A DNA stretch of 64,000 nt, taken from the NCBI RefSeq assembly GCF_000147335.1, contig NC_014534.1, positions 280,773-344,772 of the forward strand, read 5' to 3'. Shown here piece by piece: positions 15,815 to 23,509 of this stretch. The first letter of the stretch is position 1, and every line of letters begins with the position of its first letter. Origin of the DNA: Gloeothece verrucosa PCC 7822 (GTDB taxonomy: Bacteria; Cyanobacteriota; Cyanobacteriia; Cyanobacteriales; Microcystaceae). The notes below the pieces were generated by a model. The model was not told the origin of the DNA and made no database searches. It saw nothing but the letters and a program-made list of their open reading frames with translations. The position numbers and the translations under genes were made by a program.

Positions 15815-17013
15815 TGGCATTGCAAGGATTTCCCCCTGAACTTCTCAACCAATCGCCACAGAAACGATTGGATTTTTTCAAGAGTCCAGACATAACTTTT
15901 ATGCACAAGATTTTGCATAAAACCTACAATCAGTTATACCGCAAAGTTTGTAAGCCTGCTGGAGCTTCTACAATTCTCCTTATCGGCCCTTCGGGAGTCG
16001 GCAAATCTACTTTAATGGACTTACTCAAGAAAAGAATACTTGAAGAAAGTCTTCCTCAAATGGAGCTTGAGCCGGCTTGGATTCCTATCATTTGCGTTGA
16101 AGCTGATGCACCAGGAAAAGGAACATTTCGCTGGAAAAAGTTTTATCAACAGGTTTTGTTAGAAGTCGATGAGCCAGGAATTAAATATAAAATCGACTAT
16201 AACAAAATTAACTATGAAGAAGAAGGAATACGTCGCGGTAATAATGGCAGATTAATTATTGGAGCGAGAGCAACAGAAGATTCTCTCAAAATATCAATGA
16301 AACAAGCACTCAAATATCGTCATCCTTATACCCTTGCTATTGATGAATTTCAGCATATTGGGATTAGAGCCAATGAAGATCTTCTCAAAGCCCATATGGA
16401 CTGCTTGAAATCAGTGGTTAACGGCACAAAAATTCCCTTAACGGGTTTTGGAACTTATGAATTATTGGAGTTTTTAGAGTTAAGTCCTCAATTAAGCCGA
16501 CGCACCTTAAAAATTCATTTTCACCGCTATCGATGGGAAAACGATGATGAGTGCAAAGAATTTAAACGGGTTCTCTATAACCTAATTCATCGGATGCCTT
16601 TTCCTAATCAACCTACCATTACAAAACAAATTTGGGAATTTTGTTTTGAGCGCAGCATTGGTAATATAGGCACTTTAATTGATTGGCTGACTGATGCTTA
16701 TGATCTTGCTCTGGCTAACGATGCTCCGAGTCTGTCGTTTGATTATCTCAAAGAAACTGCTAAATCTAGACTTGATTGTGAGCAGATGATTGAGGAGGCT
16801 ATTGAGGGTGAGGCTAGACTTGAAGAAACCGAAGATTCTACTAATCGCCTAAAAGTTTTATTGGGTATGAAATCAGCTTCAAAGCCGTCTAAAAGCAATG
16901 CTAATTCAACTGATCCTAACTCAACTGCCCAAAAAACTAAAAAAGATGTTAAAAATAAACCCTTTAAACGCAAACCCGTCCGTGACCAAGTAGGAGGGCA
17001 AGATGAAACCTGA
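15814..17013 (+). CDS. tnsC: TnsC, AAA+ transposition regulator
   Basis: 399 residues from the ATG at 15814, which overlaps the tnsB stop and has GGAGG seven bases upstream; an in-frame ATG at 15808 is less well placed. Walker A is G-P-S-G-V-G-K-S-T near residue 57 and Walker B is L-A-I-D-E-F-Q-H near residue 168; the sensor region T-G-F-G-T-Y-E-L follows. TnsC forms ATP-dependent filaments on target DNA and links TniQ to TnsB. The C-terminal 60 residues are a lysine- and serine-rich tail that probably contacts TnsB. Full length compared with CAST TnsC proteins. Its last 11 bases overlap the tnsD relic. Confidence 0.92.
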   Translation: MALQGFPPELLNQSPQKRLDFFKSPDITFMHKILHKTYNQLYRKVCKPAGASTILLIGPSGVGKSTLMDLLKKRILEESLPQMELEPAWIPIICVEADAPGKGTFRWKKFYQQVLLEVDEPGIKYKIDYNKINYEEEGIRRGNNGRLIIGARATEDSLKISMKQALKYRHPYTLAIDEFQHIGIRANEDLLKAHMDCLKSVVNGTKIPLTGFGTYELLEFLELSPQLSRRTLKIHFHRYRWENDDECKEFKRVLYNLIHRMPFPNQPTITKQIWEFCFERSIGNIGTLIDWLTDAYDLALANDAPSLSFDYLKETAKSRLDCEQMIEEAIEGEARLEETEDSTNRLKVLLGMKSASKPSKSNANSTDPNSTAQKTKKDVKNKPFKRKPVRDQVGGQDET

Positions 17014-17548
17014 CTCGTATGAGCCGCTAGAGTGGTATGACTTAAAATTGCTTATCTTACCCAAATTTCTTTATTTGATTTTTTTAACCATAAACTTTAG
17101 TTCATCGGTTTTTGCATCTCCAGAAAATTTGGCTAAAGCTCAACCTCATCAACAAAAGCGTATATCACCTCGTTCTTGTGATTTAAACCAGATTGAAAAC
17201 TTTTTGAATCAACATCTTGAACAATCTCCTGATTTAATTTCCCCTCTTACAATTATTGCTAAAAATCTCAAAGTCGATAAAAAATTTATATCTCGGTATT
17301 TTCGAGATTTATGTCAAAAAATTGTAGCTAAACGCTTAAGTTATAAAAAAGATTGTTATTTAGATTCCTTAAAACAATGTTGTAATGAAGTTGAACAAGT
17401 TACAAAGATGCTGTTTAAACAGGGAGAATATCCGACGGAAGACTGAGTTGCTCAACTTATCACCAAGCCCAGTTATTTTCGGTACTCTCAAGTGCGTGAA
17501 GTTTTTAACACAACTCGACATGAGTTAGGATTAAAATTAAATAACTAA
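17003..17548 (+). pseudogene. tnsD: TnsD relic with internal deletion and premature stop
   Basis: The frame starts with E-P-L-E-W-Y-D-L-K-L-L-I-L-P-K, like the N-terminus of cyanobacterial TnsD/TniQ proteins. At about residue 26 it jumps to a C-terminal helix-turn-helix region (I-A-K-N-L-K-V-D-K-K-F-I-S-R-Y-F-R-D-L-C). The TniQ core and zinc fingers, some 300-400 residues, are missing. An in-frame TGA at 17444-17446 follows G-E-Y-P-T-E-D; after it the frame continues V-A-Q-L-I-T-K-P-S-Y-F-R to a TAA at 17546-17548, so a CGA-to-TGA change is likely. TnsD normally guides insertion into a fixed chromosomal site; here that route is lost. Confidence 0.8.
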
Positions 17549-17565
17549 TTTATTCTTAACTCAAG

Positions 17566-17649
17566 TGACATCAATAACAACGATAAGTTGTCCACCTTCT
17601 TTGACAACGATAAAGTGACCAATTTGGTCAACTTATGGTTGTTGTCCCA
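17566..17649. repeat. CAST right end with TnsB-type repeats
   Basis: Three copies of the ACAAC-n-ATAA(A/G)-type motif: direct at about 17573 and 17603, inverted at 17625-17648 where it forms the terminus. The inverted copy is GGTCAACTTATGG followed by TTGTTGTCCCA. Confidence 0.8.
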
Positions 17650-17654
17650 TTCAT
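17650..17654. repeat. 5-bp target site duplication, right copy (TTCAT)
   Basis: Identical to 7870-7874, immediately outside the right terminus of the CAST. Confidence 0.9.
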
Positions 17655-17742
17655 CTAAATCGGTCGTCCAACCGACATAATGCTGCGCGGTATGCTTGGG
17701 AGAAATGGGACGGGCAAAATGCAAAATATAAACGTATCCCAT
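17650..17742 (-). pseudogene. GIY-YIG gene, N-terminal part, and protospacer of the CAST
   Basis: From the ATG at 17740-17742 this encodes the first 31 residues (M-G-Y-V-Y-I-L-H-F-A-R-P, H-Y-V-G-W-T-T-D-L-D-E). Y-V-Y-I-L and Y-V-G-W are the GIY and YIG elements. The transposon joins after the TTCAT duplication (17650-17654); the remainder of the gene is at 7702-7874. Positions 17704-17740 are matched by the array spacer 9674-9710, and 49 bp separate the protospacer from the duplication. Beyond 17650 the frame runs into transposon end sequence. Confidence 0.9.
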
Positions 17743-18004
17743 GATTTTTACTTTTTAAAAACTTCATTAAGCAGCAATGCGGAGCATGAAATTGTTTTTA
17801 AAAAAGTCAAAAATGTCAAAAATAAATAATCCCTACTCTGAGATAATAAGTCGGGACAAAACATTTAATTGTTGATGAGTGTTAGGAGATGTGTAGGCAA
17901 ACTTTCAGCTTTAAACCCTTTTTTGAATTTACATTGAATGTCAAACAAGTTAATATTTAATCGATAGAGGAGAATCTCCTGGCATAATGCGATCGCTGCT
18001 TAAG

Positions 18005-18772
18005 TTAGTGGCATTCATATATATCTTGCTGATGATGAAACTGGTTTTTGTCCCAGTAATAGTGTGATTCGACGACAAGAGAAGAGTTAAGTTTTACTCC
18101 CTCTGCCTTTAAAAGTTCGGCTTGATTCAAAATGTATTTGGTTAATAGTGTTCCATCAGCTTTGACGAGACGATGAGACGGCACATTGGTGAGTGTTTGT
18201 TTGATGTAATTACCGATCGCTCTGTAGTAAGCTTGAGTTAAACCCAGAGCCAGCAATAAATCTGAGGTGGTGACAACTTTACCAAATGGAATTCTTTTAA
18301 CAAATTCTTGAAAACGCTCTTTAGGATTATCAGGAAAAACCGAAAAACGATGAGACGTTAACACGATTTGATCACCTATATTGATTTCGCCTCCCCCTAC
18401 AACTATTCCTAGCATACCTCTTCGGTTTTTAATTCGTTTAGTTAAGCCTAACTGAACTTGTTCCAAATTCTTACAGGGTTCACACAAAAAAGTTAAACGA
18501 ATTAACGCTTCTCCAATTTGTAAAACCTGACCCGATGAAAACTGCTCAATCTCACCATCAATGAGTATGTTTTCTCTTAACTCACCTGGGTTGAGCTTAA
18601 AATCCTGTAGTGTGTTAGCCCCGACTAACAGAATTTGACGAGGACTTCCTTGAGCGGCATGAGCATCGCCCACTATCCCAACACCCGTTTCGAGAGTTAG
18701 CTTTTTATAGGGTAAGGTCGGCTGCCCCGATTTCGGTTTGGCAAATAGGTAACTGACTCTAGAGTGGCACAT
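18005..18772 (-). CDS. MOSC domain fused to alkyltransferase-like (ATL) domain
   Basis: 255 residues. Residues about 1-145 are a MOSC domain: G-V-G-I-V-G-D-A-H, S-P-R-Q-I-L-L-V, P-G-E-L-R-E-N-I, and L-C-E-P-C-K-N-L with a cysteine in the expected place. Residues about 155-215 match the DNA-binding part of O6-alkylguanine alkyltransferases: F-V-K-R-I-P-F-G-K-V-V-T-T-S-D, then the recognition helix Y-R-A-I-G-N-Y-I, and V-P-S-H-R-L-V where a true enzyme has P-C-H-R. The acceptor cysteine is thus a serine, as in ATL proteins, which mark damage without repairing it. MOSC domains transfer sulfur or handle N-hydroxylated substrates. The fusion is unusual. Confidence 0.8.
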   Translation of the reverse strand: MCHSRVSYLFAKPKSGQPTLPYKKLTLETGVGIVGDAHAAQGSPRQILLVGANTLQDFKLNPGELRENILIDGEIEQFSSGQVLQIGEALIRLTFLCEPCKNLEQVQLGLTKRIKNRRGMLGIVVGGGEINIGDQIVLTSHRFSVFPDNPKERFQEFVKRIPFGKVVTTSDLLLALGLTQAYYRAIGNYIKQTLTNVPSHRLVKADGTLLTKYILNQAELLKAEGVKLNSSLVVESHYYWDKNQFHHQQDIYECH

Positions 18773-18822
18773 AAATTAAATTTTAACTTTTACCTAAAAT
18801 AGCATTTTTGATTGGGTACGAA

Positions 18823-19989
18823 TTAGCTACTTTTTAGGCTTAATTTAATTTCTTTTAGTTTATGTTTTAGCGCGGCTTCAAGAGCTTCAAGCTCGGCTTT
18901 TTTCATTGCCTCAACTTTCATTTTTTCAATTTTGGCGATCGCACTTTGAACGGTTTTTCCAATTTTTTCTTCTTCGAGAGGGAGTTTTTGGGTCAATTCT
19001 TCTGTAACTCGATTTCTTGTGGCCGCGACGGACAGTTTTTTTTCAATAACTTCTTGCGTTACCATTTGACGAATTAATAAGGCTTCAGATGCGGTTTTTC
19101 CAAGTTTTTTAGCCGATAGCTGCTGTAATACTCTTGCCTGATGCCCACCTAATCCCTTTTGCCTAATAGCTATTTTTAAGTCATCAAACAAATTTAATGA
19201 GGGAAAAATATTTGTCTTTACTGATGTTGGATTAAGTTGTAGCGATAGAATAACTTTTAAAACGGCTTTTTCTTTTTCTTTAATGGTTTCAAGCCGTTCT
19301 AGATCGGATAAAGCTTTTTCTTGTTGTTGTGCTGAAGCTGTAACTAATGTTGTTAAAAGCTCTAATTGACTTTCTGATGAGAGCCTAGTGATGGCAGCAT
19401 TAAGTAGGTTGGGAACTTCAGCCGGCTCGATAGCTTCGGTAGTGGCAATTTCAGCTACTAACATCTCTGCCATGTCTAACGGGTTTAGGTTTTCTCGATG
19501 ATAATTGGCCAGAAATGCCTGACGACGAAATGTCACTGGATTCGAGACACAAGTGGAATGGAGCAGGGGAAGGATAATTCCTTGAAGTGTTTGCCAATTA
19601 ATTTTTTGCGCCGCTCGATAGCGCCGTTCACCATCAAATATTAAAAAAGTTGTAGCATCGATCTGAAAAACTAAAATTGGCTGTTGTTGTCCATCTTGTT
19701 CTAAGGAACGGGCTAAGACTAAAAGGTTTTCCTCGCTGAAGGTTTGACGAGGCTGTTGGGGATTGGGTTGTAAATTTTCAATCTTGATTTCTATTATTGT
19801 TTGTTCAGTAAGAGATGAGCGAAGTTCTTTGACTTTTTTCTCTTCGGCTTGTTTATTTCCCGATGCTCTTAATTGGTCGATTTCGACGGTGAGTTCTTCA
19901 ACTCGTTTATTAGCTTTATCGAGTTCTTGATAAACCCCTACTTGAGAAAATTGTTGGTTGATGAGGTTATCTCCTATCCGGCGGCCCAT
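18823..19989 (-). CDS. parB: ParB-family partition protein
   Basis: 388 residues, ATG at 19987-19989. A coiled-coil N-terminus (residues 20-60) is followed by the ParB/Spo0J domain: I-E-N-L-Q-P-N-P-Q-Q-P-R-Q-T-F, L-A-R-S-L-E-Q-D-G-Q-Q-Q-P-I-L-V and F-D-G-E-R-R-Y-R-A-A. The middle part has the helix-turn-helix-type helices (N-P-L-D-M-A-E-M-L) and the C-terminus is a long charged helix. ParB binds centromere-like sites and, with ParA, segregates low-copy plasmids. Its start overlaps the parA stop by 16 bp, so the two are translated together. Confidence 0.88.
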   Translation of the reverse strand: MGRRIGDNLINQQFSQVGVYQELDKANKRVEELTVEIDQLRASGNKQAEEKKVKELRSSLTEQTIIEIKIENLQPNPQQPRQTFSEENLLVLARSLEQDGQQQPILVFQIDATTFLIFDGERRYRAAQKINWQTLQGIILPLLHSTCVSNPVTFRRQAFLANYHRENLNPLDMAEMLVAEIATTEAIEPAEVPNLLNAAITRLSSESQLELLTTLVTASAQQQEKALSDLERLETIKEKEKAVLKVILSLQLNPTSVKTNIFPSLNLFDDLKIAIRQKGLGGHQARVLQQLSAKKLGKTASEALLIRQMVTQEVIEKKLSVAATRNRVTEELTQKLPLEEEKIGKTVQSAIAKIEKMKVEAMKKAELEALEAALKHKLKEIKLSLKSS

Positions 19990-20795
19990 AATTTTTCTCC
20001 TTGATTTAATTCGTTTTTTAAAGCTTTGATAATAGGATTAAAATCTTTACAAGCAGGATGGCTTGGACGGTAAAGTTGTAGTGGCAGTCCAAGGGCACAA
20101 GCATTTTTAAATTCTGATGAAGAACGAATCGGGTTAAAACAATGAATACCCAGTTCTGACAACATTGGACTTAGCTGTTCTAGTAGTGTTCGGTGAATAG
20201 CTATTTTTCGATCATATTGATTGGGGACAAATCCTAAAATTTTCGGTCTTGGATTTAATCGTAAAATCCCAAATTTCTCATAAAGCCATTCGAGAAGTTT
20301 AGATGCCCCGGCTGTGGATTTCGGTTCGACTTGTACGGGAACTAAAATGTGTGTGGCCGCCGTGATCGCAATCGTGGGAAGTGGACCCAAAGTGGCTGGA
20401 CAATCAAAAATAATCACATCTTGCTTTAAGGGAAAGTCGTCAAGGCGATCGCCCAGTAAGTAAGCGCCTCGTTGATGGAGTACCAATTCATTACTTGTCT
20501 TTTCTAGGATTTTTTCCCCTTGACAGGCATAAGCTGACTTTACTCCTTTATTGTTCCAAAGAGGGACTATTGGCCAGTCTCCGCTAAATTTATCGTTAGA
20601 TAAAACTGCCGCAATGGTTTGACTCTCATCAGGTCTGGGTAAACCGCAGAAGACATTAATAGATCCTTGAGGGTCAAGATCGATCGTCGCTACTGAATAT
20701 TTGGCTATTGATAGCAAATAAGTTAAGTGGGTTGCTAATGTGGTTTTCCCGCTCCCTCCTGCATTGGAAAGAATCGCTAGACGTAGCTGTTGCAT
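19974..20795 (-). CDS. parA: ParA-family partition ATPase
   Basis: 273 residues, ATG at 20793-20795. Deviant Walker A N-A-G-G-S-G-K-T-T-L-A at residue 11, switch I D-L-D-P-Q-G-S-I-N, and Walker B V-I-I-F-D-C-P-A-T-L-G-P. No N-terminal helix-turn-helix is present, so this is a type Ib-like short ParA and regulation probably depends on ParB or another protein. The palindrome AGAATAATATTATTCT 33 bp upstream is the obvious operator candidate. Part of this gene's 5' region is duplicated at 20870-20985. Confidence 0.9.
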   Translation of the reverse strand: MQQLRLAILSNAGGSGKTTLATHLTYLLSIAKYSVATIDLDPQGSINVFCGLPRPDESQTIAAVLSNDKFSGDWPIVPLWNNKGVKSAYACQGEKILEKTSNELVLHQRGAYLLGDRLDDFPLKQDVIIFDCPATLGPLPTIAITAATHILVPVQVEPKSTAGASKLLEWLYEKFGILRLNPRPKILGFVPNQYDRKIAIHRTLLEQLSPMLSELGIHCFNPIRSSSEFKNACALGLPLQLYRPSHPACKDFNPIIKALKNELNQGEKLWAAG

Positions 20796-20827
20796 GAGTT
20801 GTTTAAATTAAAATTTATTAGTTCTCC

Positions 20828-20843
20828 AGAATAATATTATTCT
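20828..20843. promoter_or_regulatory. Palindromic operator upstream of parA
   Basis: Perfect 16-bp palindrome AGAATAATATTATTCT. A near copy (AGAATAACATTATTCT) lies at 20970-20985, each followed by a GAGGCTAAAAAA-type tract. Position and symmetry fit autoregulation of the partition operon. Confidence 0.6.
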
Positions 20844-20869
20844 GTATGAAGAGGCTAAAAAAAACTTTG

Positions 20870-20985
20870 TTCCCCATCTGATATGTTGATTGAGAGAGCA
20901 AATACGTTAAGTGAGTTGCCAGCGTGGTTTTCGCTCCACCGTCCGCCTGAAAAAAAAATTAAATTCTTCAGAATAACATTATTCT
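20870..20985 (-). pseudogene. Duplicated parA 5' fragment and operator
   Basis: The minus strand reads A-D-G-G-A-K-T-T-L-A-T-H-L-T-Y-L-L-S-Q, a decayed copy of the parA Walker A region (A-G-G-S-G-K-T-T-L-A-T-H-L-T-Y-L-L-S-I), followed by a frame that leads nowhere. Its own operator-like palindrome sits upstream at 20970-20985. This is a partial tandem duplication of the parA start. Confidence 0.65.
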
Positions 20986-21084
20986 CGTAAAGAGGCTAAA
21001 AAATTTTGTTCCTCATGTGGCTTTTAAGTTGATTTTTGCGAATTTGCGGAATTATTTGGCAACTTATTGGAAAAATATGCGAGC

Positions 21085-22248
21085 TTATTGGAGTTTTTCT
21101 TGACTTTCTGGCTTTTTATCGGTTGTCTCTTTTGCCTTCTTCTCAAACACATTAATTCCAGCACCTTCTAGCTCGATGATTCCATCAGCATCAATTTTAA
21201 CTATCTTGCCGGCTAAAGCGGCTGTCCATGCTTCATAGCTATCCATTTTTTCAACGTTTTTCTGGAGTTTTTTGCGATCAACTTCTGCCCTGACTACTAT
21301 GCCATTATCGCCGGTGATTTGTATCGTTACCTTTTTCCCTGTCTCCGGTACATCAGGCCGTTCGCTAAACTTGATTGTTACCTCTGGTGTCTTACCATTA
21401 ATCATGATTACTCCTACCTCTGAGCTTGTCCCTGGTTTAGTCGTTGATGTAGTGGTTGATGTAATAGCTGTGGCCCTAACTTCTGTTGATGTATCAGTTG
21501 TGGGTATAGCTGCTGAGTCGGCAACAGAAGTAGAGTTAATGTAGCTGTCTTGAGTTTCTTGAGCTATAAATTCGGTATCTTGATTGATTAGACAATTAGG
21601 TGGGGTTTTATAGGTTTTTTCGCCTTCATGTCCTTGTTTGTGCCTCTCTTTATCCGTTTTGGACTCCACAACGGTTTCATCAATCTTGTTAGCCTCGACT
21701 AAATGAAGCTGCATACCTTCGCGTCTGGCCACTATCTCCCAGGCATCTCCTTTATTTACTCTTGGCTCTAACTTTCCCAGTACAGTAATGTAAAACGGTT
21801 TCCATTGCGGTAAGTTCTCTTTTCCTGCTGGTACGTTGTTGCGTTCCAGGCGCAACCCGATCTGGCCTTTCCAAACATTGTGAATCCGCCCACGAATGCG
21901 AAAGTGATCGATCGCTGCCTTTGAGGGCAGTAATTTATCTAATTTTGTTCCGTCATTGACGGAGATCGCTTCGACGAGTTTTAGTCCGCTTAAGTTTTGT
22001 TGCCGGTCGGTCCGAAAATAAATGCGCCAAGCATAAAGTTTCTCTAAGGAAATCTGGTTGAGTTTCGAGTGATGAAACAGATAAACAGGTAAAATCGTCC
22101 CATCAGTCAATAGCAGTTTTCCCATCTTGGGATTTTCAGCATCTAATTCTAAATGCCCCAGGACATAACCAAATGCTGAGTATTGGATTGATGTGGTTGG
22201 TTGAGCCTCAGTAGTTGGTTCATTATTTGGTGGTGCTACAGCTTCCAT
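21085..22248 (-). CDS. Hypothetical protein with threonine-rich linker
   Basis: 387 residues from the second ATG (22246-22248). The N-terminal 180 residues are beta-rich (Y-S-A-F-G-Y-V-L-G-H-L, I-L-P-V-Y-L-F, F-R-I-R-G-R-I-H-N-V-W, I-T-V-L-G-K-L-E-P) and could form OB-like barrels, so nucleic-acid binding is possible. A long linker (residues about 195-275) is rich in threonine and serine. The C-terminal 90 residues form a second small domain (G-K-T-P-E-V-T-I-K-F-S-E-R-P). No family recognised. It stands upstream of the partition operon on the same strand. Confidence 0.6.
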   Translation of the reverse strand: MEAVAPPNNEPTTEAQPTTSIQYSAFGYVLGHLELDAENPKMGKLLLTDGTILPVYLFHHSKLNQISLEKLYAWRIYFRTDRQQNLSGLKLVEAISVNDGTKLDKLLPSKAAIDHFRIRGRIHNVWKGQIGLRLERNNVPAGKENLPQWKPFYITVLGKLEPRVNKGDAWEIVARREGMQLHLVEANKIDETVVESKTDKERHKQGHEGEKTYKTPPNCLINQDTEFIAQETQDSYINSTSVADSAAIPTTDTSTEVRATAITSTTTSTTKPGTSSEVGVIMINGKTPEVTIKFSERPDVPETGKKVTIQITGDNGIVVRAEVDRKKLQKNVEKMDSYEAWTAALAGKIVKIDADGIIELEGAGINVFEKKAKETTDKKPESQEKLQ

Positions 22249-22341
22249 CATGTATTATTAATTGAATCAGTTTTATTGTAGTTTATTTTCGAGTTCATGA
22301 GCCAACTTTTTTTGAGTTGCTCATGGGATTTTTGTCGATAA

Positions 22342-22387
22342 AATGAGAGAGTAAAATGAACTGGCTATTAAATTTTACTCTCTCATT
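22342..22387. terminator. Perfect inverted repeat, probable terminator
   Basis: Sixteen-base perfect arms AATGAGAGAGTAAAAT / ATTTTACTCTCTCATT with a 14-base loop, in the gap between genes 21085-22248 and 22539-22739. AT-rich; a weak T-tract follows on the minus strand. Confidence 0.45.
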
Positions 22388-22538
22388 ATTTCTGGCTTCA
22401 TTAATTTAAATGTCTCGATAAAAAAATCAGTTAGCTTTTTGTGACTTGAGTGAAAACTCTTCACTTCTAAAATTTTACCGAGAGATAATTTAAGAAGATA
22501 GCACATCGATTAAAATTCCTGTTCTTTGAAAAAAAACT

Positions 22539-22739
22539 TTAACTTTTCTTTTCAAATCTCTTACATTTCCCCGCAACTCCATTACATTGATTGCCATATT
22601 TCGGACAACTTGTCGCGTAACTTTCTCTTTCAACAGCGTCATGACAATAACTACAAATTAAATGAAAGACGCGGGTATGAATCGTGCGATAATGAGATTT
22701 TACAGTATATTCGTTGACGCGGATTTTCTTACTGGGCAT
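22539..22739 (-). CDS. Small cysteine-rich protein
   Basis: 66 residues from the ATG at 22737-22739; the 15 codons upstream overlap the 3' end of the J-domain gene. A knuckle C-S-Y-C and later C-P-K-Y-G-N-Q-C and C-K-R suggest one zinc-binding site. Basic N-terminus (S-K-K-I-R-V-N-E-Y-T-V-K-S-H-Y-R). Could be a small DNA-binding or adaptor protein; no family recognised. Confidence 0.55.
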   Translation of the reverse strand: MPSKKIRVNEYTVKSHYRTIHTRVFHLICSYCHDAVERESYATSCPKYGNQCNGVAGKCKRFEKKS

Positions 22740-22774
22740 GGTTAGGGAACGTAATATTTTAAGCTTCCTTAATT

Positions 22775-23437
22775 TTACTGCCAAAAACTTTCAGCCGTAA
22801 AAGGAAATGTTTTATTTCTTGCCCTTTTAAGGTTTTCGCTTCCGATAGTACAAGCTGCTATAAGCGGTGAGTATTTTTTGAACCAGGAAGTCTTCAATTC
22901 TTTAAATATAGCTGTTACTAACTGAAATCTCTCTTGTGCTTCTGGGTGAGAACACAAATCGGGATGCCATTTCTGCGCTAATATTTTATAGTTCCGCACT
23001 AATTCGTCAAAATAAATAGGCTTCCCTAAAATACAGTAAGGCGGCGTTTGTTCGAGTCCATTAGTTGGCGGTACTGGTGGAAGATAAGCGATCGCCGTCG
23101 CCAAAACCTTAACGACTTGGGCAACTCGATTGTGATCCTGTTCCAACTGTTGCTCCCGCTCTGGCTGTTGGGAGTTTTTAGGTTCAGCCGATGGTTCAGG
23201 TTGTGCCGGGGGTAGGCATTTGACATACTCGATCGCCATCAACCATCCCAGTCTGGCCCGATCGCTGTTTTTCCTCAAGTTTAAATTATGTTCGCTAGTG
23301 AATTCTTTAACGGCTGTGGCCGTCCATTGATTTTTTGCCCACTTATAAAAGTTAATTAGGTTGTCTATGTGGCATCTGTAGCGAAAACAAGTTTCTGGAA
23401 GCTGCGCTATTTCTAAAATTTGTTGCTGTGTGTACAT
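22775..23437 (-). CDS. Divergent J-domain protein
   Basis: 220 residues from the ATG at 23435-23437, chosen because GGAGAA lies six bases upstream; the longer frame to 23509 adds an unlikely cysteine-rich leader. Residues about 145-200 form a J-like domain: Y-C-I-L-G, V-R-N-Y-K-I-L-A-Q-K-W-H-P-D-L and A-I-F-K-E-L. The H-P-D tripeptide needed to stimulate DnaK is present. The first half has a Q-Q-I-L-E-I-A-Q segment and a glutamine-rich linker. Possibly a DnaK-linked replication or partition factor, as in some plasmids. Confidence 0.65.
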   Translation of the reverse strand: MYTQQQILEIAQLPETCFRYRCHIDNLINFYKWAKNQWTATAVKEFTSEHNLNLRKNSDRARLGWLMAIEYVKCLPPAQPEPSAEPKNSQQPEREQQLEQDHNRVAQVVKVLATAIAYLPPVPPTNGLEQTPPYCILGKPIYFDELVRNYKILAQKWHPDLCSHPEAQERFQLVTAIFKELKTSWFKKYSPLIAACTIGSENLKRARNKTFPFTAESFWQ

Positions 23438-23509
23438 TTTTTCTCCTTTTTTTTCGATAATGGGACACTGGGAGCAATTGCCCCCAATGAAAAATAAAAA
23501 CAATTGCAT

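Larger units (their letters stand above)
7875..17649. mobile_element. Type I-B-like CRISPR-associated Tn7-like transposon (CAST)
   Basis: A 9,775-bp element. Its outer ends are inverted: TGGGACAACAACCATAA at the left and the reverse complement of the same 17 bases at the right, each followed by further TnsB-type repeats. It is flanked by a 5-bp duplication and splits a GIY-YIG gene. Gene content: tniQ (plus strand), an hsdM relic, a CRISPR array, cas5-cas7-cas8-cas6 (minus strand), then tnsAB (truncated)-tnsC-tnsD (relic) on the plus strand. There is no cas1, cas2 or cas3, as expected for a CAST effector that binds but does not degrade DNA. Cas8, Cas7, Cas5 and Cas6 are of the I-MYXAN/I-B kind. 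Several genes are damaged, so present mobility is doubtful. Confidence 0.92.
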
